Below the pieces are notes generated by a model, which ran no database searches, was not told where the DNA came from, and saw only the letters and a program-made list of their open reading frames with translations. Below, in pieces: positions 8,376-16,320 of a stretch of 64,000 bases of DNA. The DNA comes from Streptomyces sp. NBC_01294. GTDB lineage: Bacteria; Actinomycetota; Actinomycetes; Streptomycetales; Streptomycetaceae. Every line of letters begins with the position of its first letter. Position 1 is the first letter of the stretch. The translations under genes were made by a program, and so were the position numbers. Location of the stretch: NCBI RefSeq assembly GCF_035917235.1, contig NZ_CP108423.1:3847001-3911000 (forward strand). The letters are read 5' to 3'.

Positions 8376-8444
8376 ATTGGCACTTGCGGCAATGCCATTG
8401 CCCGTAGCGGAGTTGACGGTGTGTGCAATGCCGCAAGTGGCAAT
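8376..8444. promoter_or_regulatory. Long inverted repeat in the divergent exporter/precursor promoter
   Basis: ATTGGCACTTGCGGCAATGC (8376-8395) is repeated in opposite orientation at 8425-8444 with two mismatches, centres 49 bp apart (nearly five helical turns). The left copy overlaps a perfect palindrome, GGCAATGCCATTGCC, at 8388-8402, so the hexamer GCAATG or its complement occurs four times. This looks like a pair of operator sites for a dimeric regulator controlling both directions. A TTGACG at 8413-8418 between the arms could be a -35 box toward the precursor genes. Confidence 0.7.
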
Positions 8445-8560
8445 GGCGCGAGCCCCGGGCGGAAGGTCACTATCGATCTGTCCCCGGCGGATACCGGCGG
8501 ACACCGGCCGCCAGACCGGCGGTCCGGGGATTTCATCTGCGCAAGCTGAAGGAGCTTCCC

Positions 8561-8776
8561 ATGCAGAACGTCAACGAGAAGGACCTGTTCGACGGCTACA
8601 CCGCCTACACCTCGGCGGAGGAGCTCGGCCTGCACGACGGCAACGCCGCCGCCCCGGCCTTCAGCCCCACCATCCCGTGGGCGATCCAGGCCGGCATCAT
8701 CTCCGCCCGCTCCTCGCAGGCCTGCGCCGCCGCCCTCGGCTCGCTCGCCGCGCGGACCGTCGAGAGCAAGTGCTGA
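8561..8776 (+). CDS. lxmA1: Class V lanthipeptide precursor, copy 1 (LxmA-like)
   Basis: A 71-aa precursor. Residues 1-33 look like a leader with acidic and aromatic residues (DLFDGYTAYTS, EELGLHDG), ending in an Ala/Pro stretch. The likely core is F34 to C71, 38 residues. It holds Ser/Thr at 35, 37, 48, 51, 52, 61, 66 and 69, and Cys only at 55 and 71. The C-terminal Cys with Thr66 five residues before it (TVESKC) fits an AviMeCys ring made by the Cys decarboxylase. Ser51-Ser52 before Cys55 could give a lanthionine or dehydroalanine/D-Ala residues. Ribosome site AAGGAG lies 9 bases before the ATG. The protein is identical to copy 2. Confidence 0.9.
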   Translation: MQNVNEKDLFDGYTAYTSAEELGLHDGNAAAPAFSPTIPWAIQAGIISARSSQACAAALGSLAARTVESKC

Positions 8777-8779
8777 TCA

Positions 8780-8796
8780 CCCCGTGACCATCGGGG
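8780..8796 (+). terminator. Small hairpin after precursor copy 1
   Basis: CCCCG and CGGGG form a short stem with a seven-base loop just after the stop codon; the same hairpin follows copy 2 at 9159-9175. It could act as an attenuator that keeps precursor mRNA in excess over the enzyme genes, as is common in RiPP operons. There is no T tract. Confidence 0.35.
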
Positions 8797-8936
8797 ACCG
8801 GCCGGCCCAGGACGCGTAGCCCCCGGATCGGCCAGCCCCGCACGGACTCGGCACAGCACTGCACCACAGCACCACGGCACCACAGCACCACCGGCCGCCT
8901 CGGCCATACCGCATTCACCAAGCGAAGTAGGGATCA

Positions 8937-9194
8937 CCCATGCAGAACGTCAACGAGAAGGACCTGTTCGACGGCTACACCGCCTACACCTCGGCGGAGG
9001 AGCTCGGCCTGCACGACGGCAACGCCGCCGCCCCGGCCTTCAGCCCCACCATCCCGTGGGCGATCCAGGCCGGCATCATCTCCGCGCGCTCCTCGCAGGC
9101 CTGCGCCGCCGCCCTCGGCTCGCTCGCCGCGCGGACCGTCGAGAGCAAGTGCTGATCACCCCGTGACCATCGGGGACCGGCCGGCCCAGGACGC
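8937..9194 (+). repeat. 258-bp tandem duplication carrying precursor copy 2 (first copy 8558-8815)
   Basis: 8558-8815 and 8937-9194 are identical except for one silent change (C at 8707, G at 9086, Ala49). The duplicated block begins three bases before the ATG and ends 39 bases after the stop; flanking bases differ. This suggests recent duplication or ongoing gene conversion. Confidence 0.95.
8940..9155 (+). CDS. lxmA2: Class V lanthipeptide precursor, copy 2 (LxmA-like)
   Basis: Encodes exactly the same 71-aa precursor as the first copy: leader about 1-33 and predicted core F34-C71. It has its own, different ribosome-site region (GTAGGGAT before the ATG). It is followed by the same hairpin and then, after about 120 bases, by the decarboxylase gene. 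The intergenic piece before it (8816-8939) is rich in CACCACAGC words and shows no clear promoter. Two copies probably raise peptide dosage rather than product diversity. Confidence 0.9.
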   Translation: MQNVNEKDLFDGYTAYTSAEELGLHDGNAAAPAFSPTIPWAIQAGIISARSSQACAAALGSLAARTVESKC

Positions 9195-9278
9195 ACGGCG
9201 TCCACGGTGGCCGGCCGGCCCCGGGCATGGATCCCCCACCCCCATCCGTCCGCACCACAACACCCGAGAGGAGGAGTC

Positions 9279-9866
9279 ATGGACGTTCCGGCCACCGGAT
9301 TCAGGCGGGTGCTCGTCGTCGGAACAGGGGCACTCGGGGTGGCTTTCCTCCCCTTCTGGATCAACTGGCTGAGGAATTCACACCCCGAGGCGGAGATACG
9401 CGTCGCGCTGACCCGCTCGGCCCTGCGGTTCGTGTCCGCGGACGCGGTCGCGGTACTTTCCGGCAAGGAGGTCTTCATCGACGACTGGAGTGAATTCTCC
9501 GGAGTCGACGTGCCGCATGTCGAGCTGGCGCGATGGGCCGATCTCGTCCTGGTACACCCGGCCACGCTGCATTTCGTCGGCCGGTACGCCCTCGGCATCA
9601 CCGATACTCCTCTGCTGCTCGCCCTCCAGTCCACCGCGGCCGTCGTGGGCGTCGCCCCCTCGCTGCCGCCCGCGGCCCACAGGAGTCCCGTCGTACAAGG
9701 GCACCTGGACCTGTTGCGGGCCCGGCCGGGCGTGGTCGTCGCGCCGACGATCCCCGCCGTCAGCGCGAGTACCGGAGAGCTGGAGGACGGCGGCTCCGCG
9801 CCGCTCAACGAGCTGTACGACCTCTGCGTCGCCCACGTCACCGGCAGGAAGGGTGCGAAGCCATGA
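9279..9866 (+). CDS. lxmD: Flavin-dependent peptidyl-cysteine decarboxylase (LxmD/EpiD-like)
   Basis: A 195-aa HFCD-fold flavoprotein expected to bind FMN and oxidatively decarboxylate the C-terminal Cys71 of the precursor to an enethiol, which then closes onto dehydrated Thr66 to make AviMeCys. Visible features: a nucleotide-binding start (RRVLVVGTGALGV), the catalytic-type His in DVPHVELARWADLVLVHPAT near residues 76-95, and a PTIPAVS motif in the substrate-clamp position. Ribosome site GAGGAG precedes the ATG. Its stop overlaps the next start (ATGA), beginning a long translationally coupled run. Confidence 0.85.
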   Translation: MDVPATGFRRVLVVGTGALGVAFLPFWINWLRNSHPEAEIRVALTRSALRFVSADAVAVLSGKEVFIDDWSEFSGVDVPHVELARWADLVLVHPATLHFVGRYALGITDTPLLLALQSTAAVVGVAPSLPPAAHRSPVVQGHLDLLRARPGVVVAPTIPAVSASTGELEDGGSAPLNELYDLCVAHVTGRKGAKP

Positions 9867-10813
9867 CCTCCGGCACCCTGCCGGTCCCGACTCCCGCGGA
9901 CCTGCACCGCCTTGAGCTGGTCACGGAGTACGGGACGGGACTGCAGACCACCCGCGTCCACCGAGCGCAGGACGGCGGATTCCTCTGGTGGCAGGGGCCC
10001 GGCGCGCAGGTCGAGCGCCCGCTCACCGCGCCCGCGGCTCACCTGGTCCCCCACCTGGCCGCGGAGACCGGCGCCGCGCTGCTGACCGTCCCGGAGCCGG
10101 CCGGTGACGGCCTCCTGCACCGGGTTGCCGGAACGGCCTCCGCCGCCGCCTGGCTGAGGGACTTCCGTCCCCAGGCCCGCGCGCTCGTGGCCCACTCGCT
10201 GGCCTCGGCGGCACGCGCCCTGCGCGCGCTGCACGCGGTACCCGTACCCGACGAGGTCCCGCTCGGTACCCCGCCGGGACTGACGCGGCTGCGCGCCTGG
10301 GCGTACGGGAGCAGTGAGCTGAAGGACCGGACCCTCTCGGTCTGGGGCGAGGACCGGATGGACCGGCTGCTCGGCTGGGCCGACGACCTCGCGCCGGACA
10401 CCGCCCGGGGAACGACCGGGCCCCGCACCCGGTCGCTGGTCCACGGCTGGGCCTCGCTCGGCGCCCTGATACCGCCCCTGAGCCGGGGCAGGGTGGCGCT
10501 GCTGACCGGGGAGGACCTCGCCGCCGGACGCCCGGAGCTGGACCTGGGCTGGCTGCTCGGCGAGCTCGTCGAGCTGGCCTGGGCGGCGCCGCCGCACGAC
10601 TCCTCGGATCTGCGGCGGGTGCTGCTGGAGGCCTACGGGCCCGGCCCGGACCCGGTGCTCATCGGACGGGCCGCCGTCCTCCGGGTCGTCACACACATGC
10701 AGGACTTCGCCATCTACCGGGGGTGGGACGACGAACTCCTGGGCTACATCGCCTTTACCGCCGAGTTGATCGACGAGGAGGGCCGCAGAGCGGTCCCCCA
10801 GGGAGTGTCATGA
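9863..10813 (+). CDS. lxmX: LxmX-like class V lanthipeptide synthetase component
   Basis: A 316-aa soluble protein between the decarboxylase and kinase-like genes, in the position and size of LxmX, one of the three components of class V lanthipeptide synthetase. No catalytic motif stands out. The middle (about 95-145) is an Ala-rich helical region with RALHAVPVPDEVP, resembling a degenerate kinase C-lobe region, and the end holds a DLGWLLGELVELAWAAPP stretch also reminiscent of aminoglycoside-phosphotransferase tails. It may thus be an inactive relative of its neighbour. Coupled on both sides by ATGA overlaps. Confidence 0.75.
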   Translation: MTSGTLPVPTPADLHRLELVTEYGTGLQTTRVHRAQDGGFLWWQGPGAQVERPLTAPAAHLVPHLAAETGAALLTVPEPAGDGLLHRVAGTASAAAWLRDFRPQARALVAHSLASAARALRALHAVPVPDEVPLGTPPGLTRLRAWAYGSSELKDRTLSVWGEDRMDRLLGWADDLAPDTARGTTGPRTRSLVHGWASLGALIPPLSRGRVALLTGEDLAAGRPELDLGWLLGELVELAWAAPPHDSSDLRRVLLEAYGPGPDPVLIGRAAVLRVVTHMQDFAIYRGWDDELLGYIAFTAELIDEEGRRAVPQGVS

Positions 10814-11955
10814 CTACAGCGACCTCGACCGAGCAGCAGCCCGCGCTGCTGCGGTACCAGCCCACCGAACTGGACTCCGCTCCCGAGGTGACCGAGCTGC
10901 TGCAACAGCTCGGTCTCGGCAGCTTCGTACCGGACGGGCTCACCGCGTTCGGCGGGCGCAACGACAACTGGGCGGGTACGACGACCAGCGGCGACCAGGT
11001 CTTCGTGAAGACCGTCGTCCGCGCACCCGACGGCAGCAGCCGCGAGCTCGACCGCACGCTGGCGTACGAGGACCTCGTCGGGCAGCTTCCCGCGGACTCC
11101 CCGCTCCGCTCCCCCGCCCACCTCGGCACGCACCGGGCGGCCGCGCTGAGCGCCTACCGGCTGCTGTCCGGCGCCCGCTCCGGTTCCGAAGTCGCCCTGG
11201 ACGGCGACTTCGACGAGTCGCTGTGCCGTGCGGCGGGCCGCGCCGTGGCCACCTTGCACGGGCTGGACACGAGCGGCACCGACGTCGATTCCGGCGAGGC
11301 ACCGCTGCCGCCCCTGGGCTGGCTGGTGGCCTTCCCGTGGAGCGCGCTCCAGGAACGCAGCATGGCGCAGATCGCCGCCTGGAAACTGGTCCAGGACGAC
11401 GCCGAGGTCGTCTCCGCGCTGCATCTGCTGCGCGACCGGGAGAAGGCCGCGCCGCTCACCCCCGCCCACTGCGATCTGCGCTTCGACCAGTTCATCCACC
11501 ACGAGGGAACGCTCTACCTCTGCGACTGGGAGGAGTTCAGGATCGCCGACCCGGCGCGCGACGTCGGCGCCTTCATCGGCGAATGGCTCTTCCAGGCGAC
11601 GTACTCCGTGTTCGCGCCGACCGGTGACCCGGGCGCGCCCGCCCTGGGCTTCGGCCTCACCCACGAGGAGATCGTCGAGCGCGGCGCGGCCAGTCTGCGC
11701 CGACACGTTCCCCGCATCGCCGCCTTCTGGCAGGGCTATCTCGAATGCCGCGTTCCCGACTCCGGGCTGGCCGAGCGGGCCGTCGGCTTCGCGGGCTGGC
11801 ACATGTACGACCGGCTGATCGCCACGGCCCAGGCCCACGCCATCCTCAATCCCGTCGCCCGCGCGGCGGCCGGCATCGGACGCGTCCTGCTGCTCAACCC
11901 GTCCGGAGCCGTCTCCACGCTGCGGCTCGAAGCGCCTTCCGGGAGCTCCCGATGA
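10810..11955 (+). CDS. lxmK: Kinase-like (APH-fold) lanthipeptide Ser/Thr kinase, LxmK-like
   Basis: A 381-aa protein of the aminoglycoside/homoserine-kinase fold, proposed to phosphorylate Ser and Thr of the precursor core as the first step of dehydration. Motifs: a nucleotide-loop region with FGGRNDNWAGT and the ATP-lysine strand QVFVKTVV (about residues 45-75); the catalytic loop HCDLRFDQFIHH (around 220); the metal-binding segment LCDWEEFRIADPARDVG (about 237-255) in place of DxD. The catalytic Asp in HCD and the second Asp in CDWE are present, so it should be active. Works with LxmX and the lyase LxmY encoded on either side. Confidence 0.85.
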   Translation: MTTATSTEQQPALLRYQPTELDSAPEVTELLQQLGLGSFVPDGLTAFGGRNDNWAGTTTSGDQVFVKTVVRAPDGSSRELDRTLAYEDLVGQLPADSPLRSPAHLGTHRAAALSAYRLLSGARSGSEVALDGDFDESLCRAAGRAVATLHGLDTSGTDVDSGEAPLPPLGWLVAFPWSALQERSMAQIAAWKLVQDDAEVVSALHLLRDREKAAPLTPAHCDLRFDQFIHHEGTLYLCDWEEFRIADPARDVGAFIGEWLFQATYSVFAPTGDPGAPALGFGLTHEEIVERGAASLRRHVPRIAAFWQGYLECRVPDSGLAERAVGFAGWHMYDRLIATAQAHAILNPVARAAAGIGRVLLLNPSGAVSTLRLEAPSGSSR

Positions 11956-12962
11956 CCCTCACCGACACACTGGTCCTGGCCCCGAGGCTGGCGTCCGCCC
12001 TCGACCTGGTCTCCGTACGGGGCGACGCCCTCCAGGCCACCGTCGACGGGCGCGAGATCACCGCGGACAGCCCCCGTGACCTGCGCGGGCGCCTCACCAA
12101 CGCGTTGTACGAGGAGTTCCACGCGGGGAACGGTGCGCAGCGGCGGGACCCCGCCGGTGCGCCCCGGCGCAGTCTGCGCGACGTACACCTGGAGGAGCGG
12201 CTGGCGGCGGGCGTCCCGCACGCCTGGACACCCACCCCGGGCCGGCTGATCGAGGTGCTGCACCGGCCCGGCGGCTGCCAGCTCGTCGTACGCCTGCCGG
12301 ACATCACCGCCCGGGTGCCCGCCGACCGGCTCCTCGACCCCGGGGCGCGGCTCCGGCCCGGGGACGTCGTGGAACTGGCACTGGAGGCGGCCCGGCCCGC
12401 CCTGTCACCCGGCTTCTTCTACGTCATGGGGTCGCGCCCGCTGCCCCGCCCTGCCGGGGCCATCCGCAGACTCTTCCTGCACGCCCTCGACGGGGACAGC
12501 GCGGCGGCGTTGTGGGCGGCCACCCTCGCGGCCCTGGAGCGGATCGGCGCGCTGTACCACGCGAAGGCCCTGTCCGACCCGGACGACTTCCCGCGCCGGG
12601 ACGGTCTGGTCGTCTATCTGCACGGCGATCACGAGCCGGGCGAGCGCGCCGTGGTCGAGGCGGTGCGGGGCCTGTCCGGGACGGGTGCGGACACCTCGCT
12701 GTTCACCGAGCGCCTCGCGCCGGGCGTGGCGGCCGCGTGGGATCCGAAGGACCCGCGGCCGGGCCAGAGCAGCATGAGCTTCGGGCAGCACCGCAGCTTC
12801 GCGCTGGCCACGGCCCTGGTCGACCACGCGTCGGCGGCCGGCGGATGGAGGAAGGGCTCGCCGAGGGGCCCCTTGGAAGAGCACATCGCCCGGGAATTCC
12901 GGGCGGCGGGGATCGACCCGCTGCACCCCGAGAACAACATCTCCACGACGGAGGGGAACTGA
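11952..12962 (+). CDS. lxmY: HopA1-like phospho-Ser/Thr lyase, LxmY-like
   Basis: A 336-aa protein of the HopA1 effector family, proposed in class V lanthipeptide synthesis to remove phosphate from phospho-Ser/Thr, giving Dha and Dhb. Features matching the family: the FFYVMGSRPL strand near residue 157, the YHAKALSDPDDFPRRDGLVVYL core near 200, FTERLAPGVAAAWDP near 253, and the SSMSFGQHRSFALATAL block near 275. The second half aligns in character with stand-alone HopA1 proteins, and the first 110 residues probably bind the peptide. Coupled to the kinase gene by an ATGA overlap. Confidence 0.85.
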   Translation: MTLTDTLVLAPRLASALDLVSVRGDALQATVDGREITADSPRDLRGRLTNALYEEFHAGNGAQRRDPAGAPRRSLRDVHLEERLAAGVPHAWTPTPGRLIEVLHRPGGCQLVVRLPDITARVPADRLLDPGARLRPGDVVELALEAARPALSPGFFYVMGSRPLPRPAGAIRRLFLHALDGDSAAALWAATLAALERIGALYHAKALSDPDDFPRRDGLVVYLHGDHEPGERAVVEAVRGLSGTGADTSLFTERLAPGVAAAWDPKDPRPGQSSMSFGQHRSFALATALVDHASAAGGWRKGSPRGPLEEHIAREFRAAGIDPLHPENNISTTEGN

Positions 12963-12963
12963 C

Positions 12964-13767
12964 ATGAGCGACACGACGACGATGGACGCAACGACAGTGG
13001 ACGCGACGACGACGGACGCGACCAGCCTCGGCACGGCCATCACGACGGCCTACAGCGACGCCATCGCCGAGGTGTACGACGACATCTATCCCGGCAGCTC
13101 CGAAATCGCCGAGTACCTGCTGACCCTCGCCGAGCCGGGCGCGAGCGTCCTGGAAATCGGCGTGGGAACCGGGCGCGTGGCCCTGCCCCTCGCCGACCAG
13201 GGTTTCCAGGTCCACGGGGTGGAGACGTCCGAGGGCATGCTCGCCCGGCTCGCGGAGAAGGACCCGGAAGGCCGGATCACCCCGGTGCTCGGCGACCTCG
13301 CCTCCCTCGACCTGGGGCGGACCTTCGATGTGGTGCTGGCGCCTTTCAACGTGCTGTGCTGCGCGATGGCGATCGACGAGCAGATCGCGCTGATGCACGC
13401 GGTGGCCCGGCACACGGCGGCAGACGGTCATGTGGTGATCGAGACGTTCGATCCGAGCGACTATCACGTCCAGCGCAAGAGCGAGATCACCACGCGCCCG
13501 GTCGGCACCCGCGGTGTCGTGATCGAATCGCTGGACGTGCTGCCCGCGTCGCAGAACATGCTGCTGAACAGCACCCTCTTCCTGGACGGCGCCGCTCCCA
13601 AGTCCTCCTCCACGGTCATGCGTTACCTGTGGCCGAGCGAGCTGGACCTGCTGGCGGCGATCGCCCGCCTGGAACTGGTCGGCCGCTACTCCGGCTGGCA
13701 GGAGCAGCCCTTCGACGGCGGTGACAGCCGCAAGATGTGCGTCTCCGTCTTCCGGCCGCTGGCATGA
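12964..13767 (+). CDS. lxmM: Class I SAM-dependent methyltransferase (probable peptide N-methyltransferase)
   Basis: A 267-aa methyltransferase with an unusual Thr/Asp/Ala-repeat N-terminus (residues 1-25, TTxDAT repeats). The Rossmann SAM motif VLEIGVGTGRVALPLADQG lies near residues 60-78, the acidic loop VHGVETSEGML follows, and post-I motifs are at VLGDLASLDL. In lexapeptide the N-terminal Phe carries two N-methyl groups; this enzyme is the obvious candidate to do the same to F34 after leader removal. It starts one base after the lyase gene stops and overlaps the peptidase gene by ATGA. Confidence 0.85.
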   Translation: MSDTTTMDATTVDATTTDATSLGTAITTAYSDAIAEVYDDIYPGSSEIAEYLLTLAEPGASVLEIGVGTGRVALPLADQGFQVHGVETSEGMLARLAEKDPEGRITPVLGDLASLDLGRTFDVVLAPFNVLCCAMAIDEQIALMHAVARHTAADGHVVIETFDPSDYHVQRKSEITTRPVGTRGVVIESLDVLPASQNMLLNSTLFLDGAAPKSSSTVMRYLWPSELDLLAAIARLELVGRYSGWQEQPFDGGDSRKMCVSVFRPLA

Positions 13768-15065
13768 GTCCGTACGCCGGCCGGCTGCCGAACGGCCTCA
13801 GGCTGTCGGTGGAACCGCTGCCGGGCCACGGGAGCGGCCTCGTCTCGGTCGCGCTGACGGTGGCGGTGGGCGGCGACGACGACCCGGCGGGGCAGCACGG
13901 CATGGCCCACCTGGTCGAGCACCTGATGTTCCCGCGCATGGGCGGGGACGACGGCCTGGACAGCCACGTCGCCCGGGTCGAGGGCGCGGGCGGAGTCTGC
14001 AACGCGGAGACGCACCGCGACCACACCGTCTTCCACACCACCGTGCCGGCCGGGATGCTGCCGGACGTCCTGGAGTGGGAGGCGCGGCGGCTGCTCACCT
14101 TCGCTCCCGAGGAGGCCGTGCTCCGAACGGAGACCGGTGTGATCGCCGAGGAGATCCGGGGCGCGGCGGCCGGGGGCCGGTTCTGGGAGACGGCTCTGGA
14201 GGCGCTTCACCCCGGCAGCCGCGACAGCTTCGGTACGCCGGAGGAGCTGGCCGGCATCACCGCCGCCGACGCGACGGCCTTCTTCCGCCGCCACTACCGG
14301 GCGGACGCGCTGGTGCTGTCGGTGACGGGGGACGTGGACGCGGACCGGGTGGCGGCCTCGGTGGACTCGCTCTTCGCACCGCTGCCGGCCGGTACCGCGC
14401 CGGCCGACGACCCCGTCGCCGCACCGCATCCGGCACCCGTTCCCGTTCCCGCTTCAGCTTCAGCTTCCGCTTCGGCATCCACGCCGGCATCCACGCCGGC
14501 CCCGATCCGGACGGCACCGCTGCCCTCCCCCGTCAGCGGTGTCGCCCTTGGATACCCCCTGCCCGACCCGGTGTCCCACCGGCACGCCTACCTGGCCCAG
14601 GTCGTCCTGGCCGAGGCGCTCGGCCGGCACCGCCTGCCGCAGCTCACCCGGCGCGACTCCCGCCTCACCTCCGCCCGGATCACCTGCGGCTATCACGGGC
14701 AGTGGCTCGCGTCGGCCGCGCCCGATCTGGCCCTCGTACTCCTGGCCCGGGCGCCCGGAGTATCCGCCGAGGAGGCGGTCGACAGCTGGCTGGAGGTCCT
14801 GCGCGACGCGGCCGAACGCCCCGCGGGCGCGGACGAGCACCAGCGGGCGGTCAACGCGCTGCTCCTCGCCTGTCACCGCACCGCGGACTCCCTCACCGCC
14901 CGCAGCGTCACCCAGGGGCGCACGGCACTGCTCTTCCCCGGCAGCGGCGGTCTCGCCGCGCTTCCCGGTGACCTGGCCCGGGTGACCCCGGACGACGTAT
15001 CCGCCGCAGCCCGCGTCCTGCTGTCCGGACCCTGCTCGGTGACCGAACTCGGAGAGAACCGGTGA
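13764..15065 (+). CDS. M16 zinc metallopeptidase, catalytic subunit
   Basis: A 433-aa peptidase of the M16B (mitochondrial-processing-peptidase-like) family, with the inverted zinc motif HLVEH near residues 51-55 and the downstream Glu in EEIRGAAAG near residue 130. Residues about 215-245 are a low-complexity Pro/Ala/Ser linker (PVPVPASASAS onward) joining the two M16 halves. Such pairs remove RiPP leaders, so this enzyme plus its partner probably frees the core near residue 33/34 of the precursor. It overlaps both neighbours by four bases. Confidence 0.85.
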   Translation: MSPYAGRLPNGLRLSVEPLPGHGSGLVSVALTVAVGGDDDPAGQHGMAHLVEHLMFPRMGGDDGLDSHVARVEGAGGVCNAETHRDHTVFHTTVPAGMLPDVLEWEARRLLTFAPEEAVLRTETGVIAEEIRGAAAGGRFWETALEALHPGSRDSFGTPEELAGITAADATAFFRRHYRADALVLSVTGDVDADRVAASVDSLFAPLPAGTAPADDPVAAPHPAPVPVPASASASASASTPASTPAPIRTAPLPSPVSGVALGYPLPDPVSHRHAYLAQVVLAEALGRHRLPQLTRRDSRLTSARITCGYHGQWLASAAPDLALVLLARAPGVSAEEAVDSWLEVLRDAAERPAGADEHQRAVNALLLACHRTADSLTARSVTQGRTALLFPGSGGLAALPGDLARVTPDDVSAAARVLLSGPCSVTELGENR

Positions 15066-16315
15066 ACCGGAAGACCACCGACACGACCCTCGGCAACGGC
15101 CTGCGGGTCGTCGTCGTCCACGCGCCGGGCGCACCGCTCGCCGAGCTGCGTCTGGTCCTGCCGTACGCCCGTACCGCGCCTCACCTGACCCCCGCCCGGG
15201 AGCTGCTCGCCGGGTGCCTCGGCACCGGCACCACGGCCGGAGACGGCAGCCGCCAGGACATCGCCGACCGGGCGGCCGACCTGGGCGCCGAACTGAGCAC
15301 CGTCGTCACCGCCGAGTCGCTGGTCATGGCGACGAGCGTGCTGTCCGCCGGGCTGCCCGGCGCGCTGGACCTCCTCGCCGATCTGCTGCTGCGCCCGGCC
15401 TACCGGGAACGCGAACTCGCCCTCGTCCGGCGGCGCGCTGCCGACGTCCCTCGCATCCCGGGCCCCCGGCAGCGGCTCCGGCGGGCCCTGCTGAGCCATG
15501 CCTTCGGCAGCCACCCGCTCATGGACCCGCCGGTCGGGCAGAGCGGCGAGCCGGGGACCGGCGACCTGTACGACCTGCACGCACGGGCCGTCGTACCGCA
15601 GGGCTCGGTGCTGCTGGTCATGACCAGTGACGCACCCGACGACGTCACGGCCCTGGTCCAGGAGCGGCTGGCGGACTGGACGGGCGGCCCGTCCGGGCTG
15701 GTCCTGCCGCGCTTCGTACGCCGCACGCCGCTCCCCGGCCGGATCACGGTCCCCGCCGGGCCCACACCCGCGGGCTCCGCCGGTCAGGCTCTCGTGCTCA
15801 CGGCCGGCCCCGCCGTCCCCGCCACCGACCCCGGTCACGCCCCGCTGCACCTCGCCCAGTTGGCCCTCGGCGGGTACGCGTCCTCGCTGCTGGCCCGCCG
15901 GGTCCGGGACCGGCACGGGCTCGCGTACGCGATATCCGCACAGATCCGGGGGAACCGGGCGGGCGACTGGCTGGAGATCGAGTGTGCCGGGGCGCCCGGC
16001 ACGGCGGCCCGGATCGCCGAGGAGATCACCGACTGCCTGCGGGAACTCGCCGCAGACGGCCCCACCCCGCAGGAGCTCGACCGGGCCCGCGCCTACGCGA
16101 CCGGGTTCACGCGCTTCGCACTCGCCACCCGGACCGAGGAGGCGAGCGCGCTGGCCGGCTTCGCGGCGGCCGGGCTGCCCCTGGACTGGCTGGCGACGTA
16201 CCGCCGCGCCCTCGCCGAGGTGACGCACGCACATGTCGCGGAGGCGGCAGCGCGATTCCTCCACCCGTCCCGAACCCTGATCGCGACCCTCGACGACGAC
16301 GAAAGCGACCGGTAG
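15062..16315 (+). CDS. M16 peptidase-like partner lacking the zinc motif
   Basis: A 417-aa M16-fold protein in which HxxEH is absent: the corresponding region reads TPARELLAGCLGTGT. The C-terminal half keeps the R/Y substrate-contact region (ARRVRDRHGLAYAISAQ) near residue 280. Heterodimeric M16B peptidases pair one zinc subunit with one such non-catalytic subunit, and this gene follows the zinc subunit with a GTGA overlap. So the two should form one leader-cutting enzyme. Confidence 0.8.
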   Translation: MNRKTTDTTLGNGLRVVVVHAPGAPLAELRLVLPYARTAPHLTPARELLAGCLGTGTTAGDGSRQDIADRAADLGAELSTVVTAESLVMATSVLSAGLPGALDLLADLLLRPAYRERELALVRRRAADVPRIPGPRQRLRRALLSHAFGSHPLMDPPVGQSGEPGTGDLYDLHARAVVPQGSVLLVMTSDAPDDVTALVQERLADWTGGPSGLVLPRFVRRTPLPGRITVPAGPTPAGSAGQALVLTAGPAVPATDPGHAPLHLAQLALGGYASSLLARRVRDRHGLAYAISAQIRGNRAGDWLEIECAGAPGTAARIAEEITDCLRELAADGPTPQELDRARAYATGFTRFALATRTEEASALAGFAAAGLPLDWLATYRRALAEVTHAHVAEAAARFLHPSRTLIATLDDDESDR

Positions 16316-16320
16316 ATCCA

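Noticed and set aside
9279..12962. A thioamitide (thioviridamide-type) pathway
   Set aside because: The AviMeCys-type ring and kinase/HopA1 pair are shared, but there is no YcaO or TfuA gene, so thioamides are not expected.
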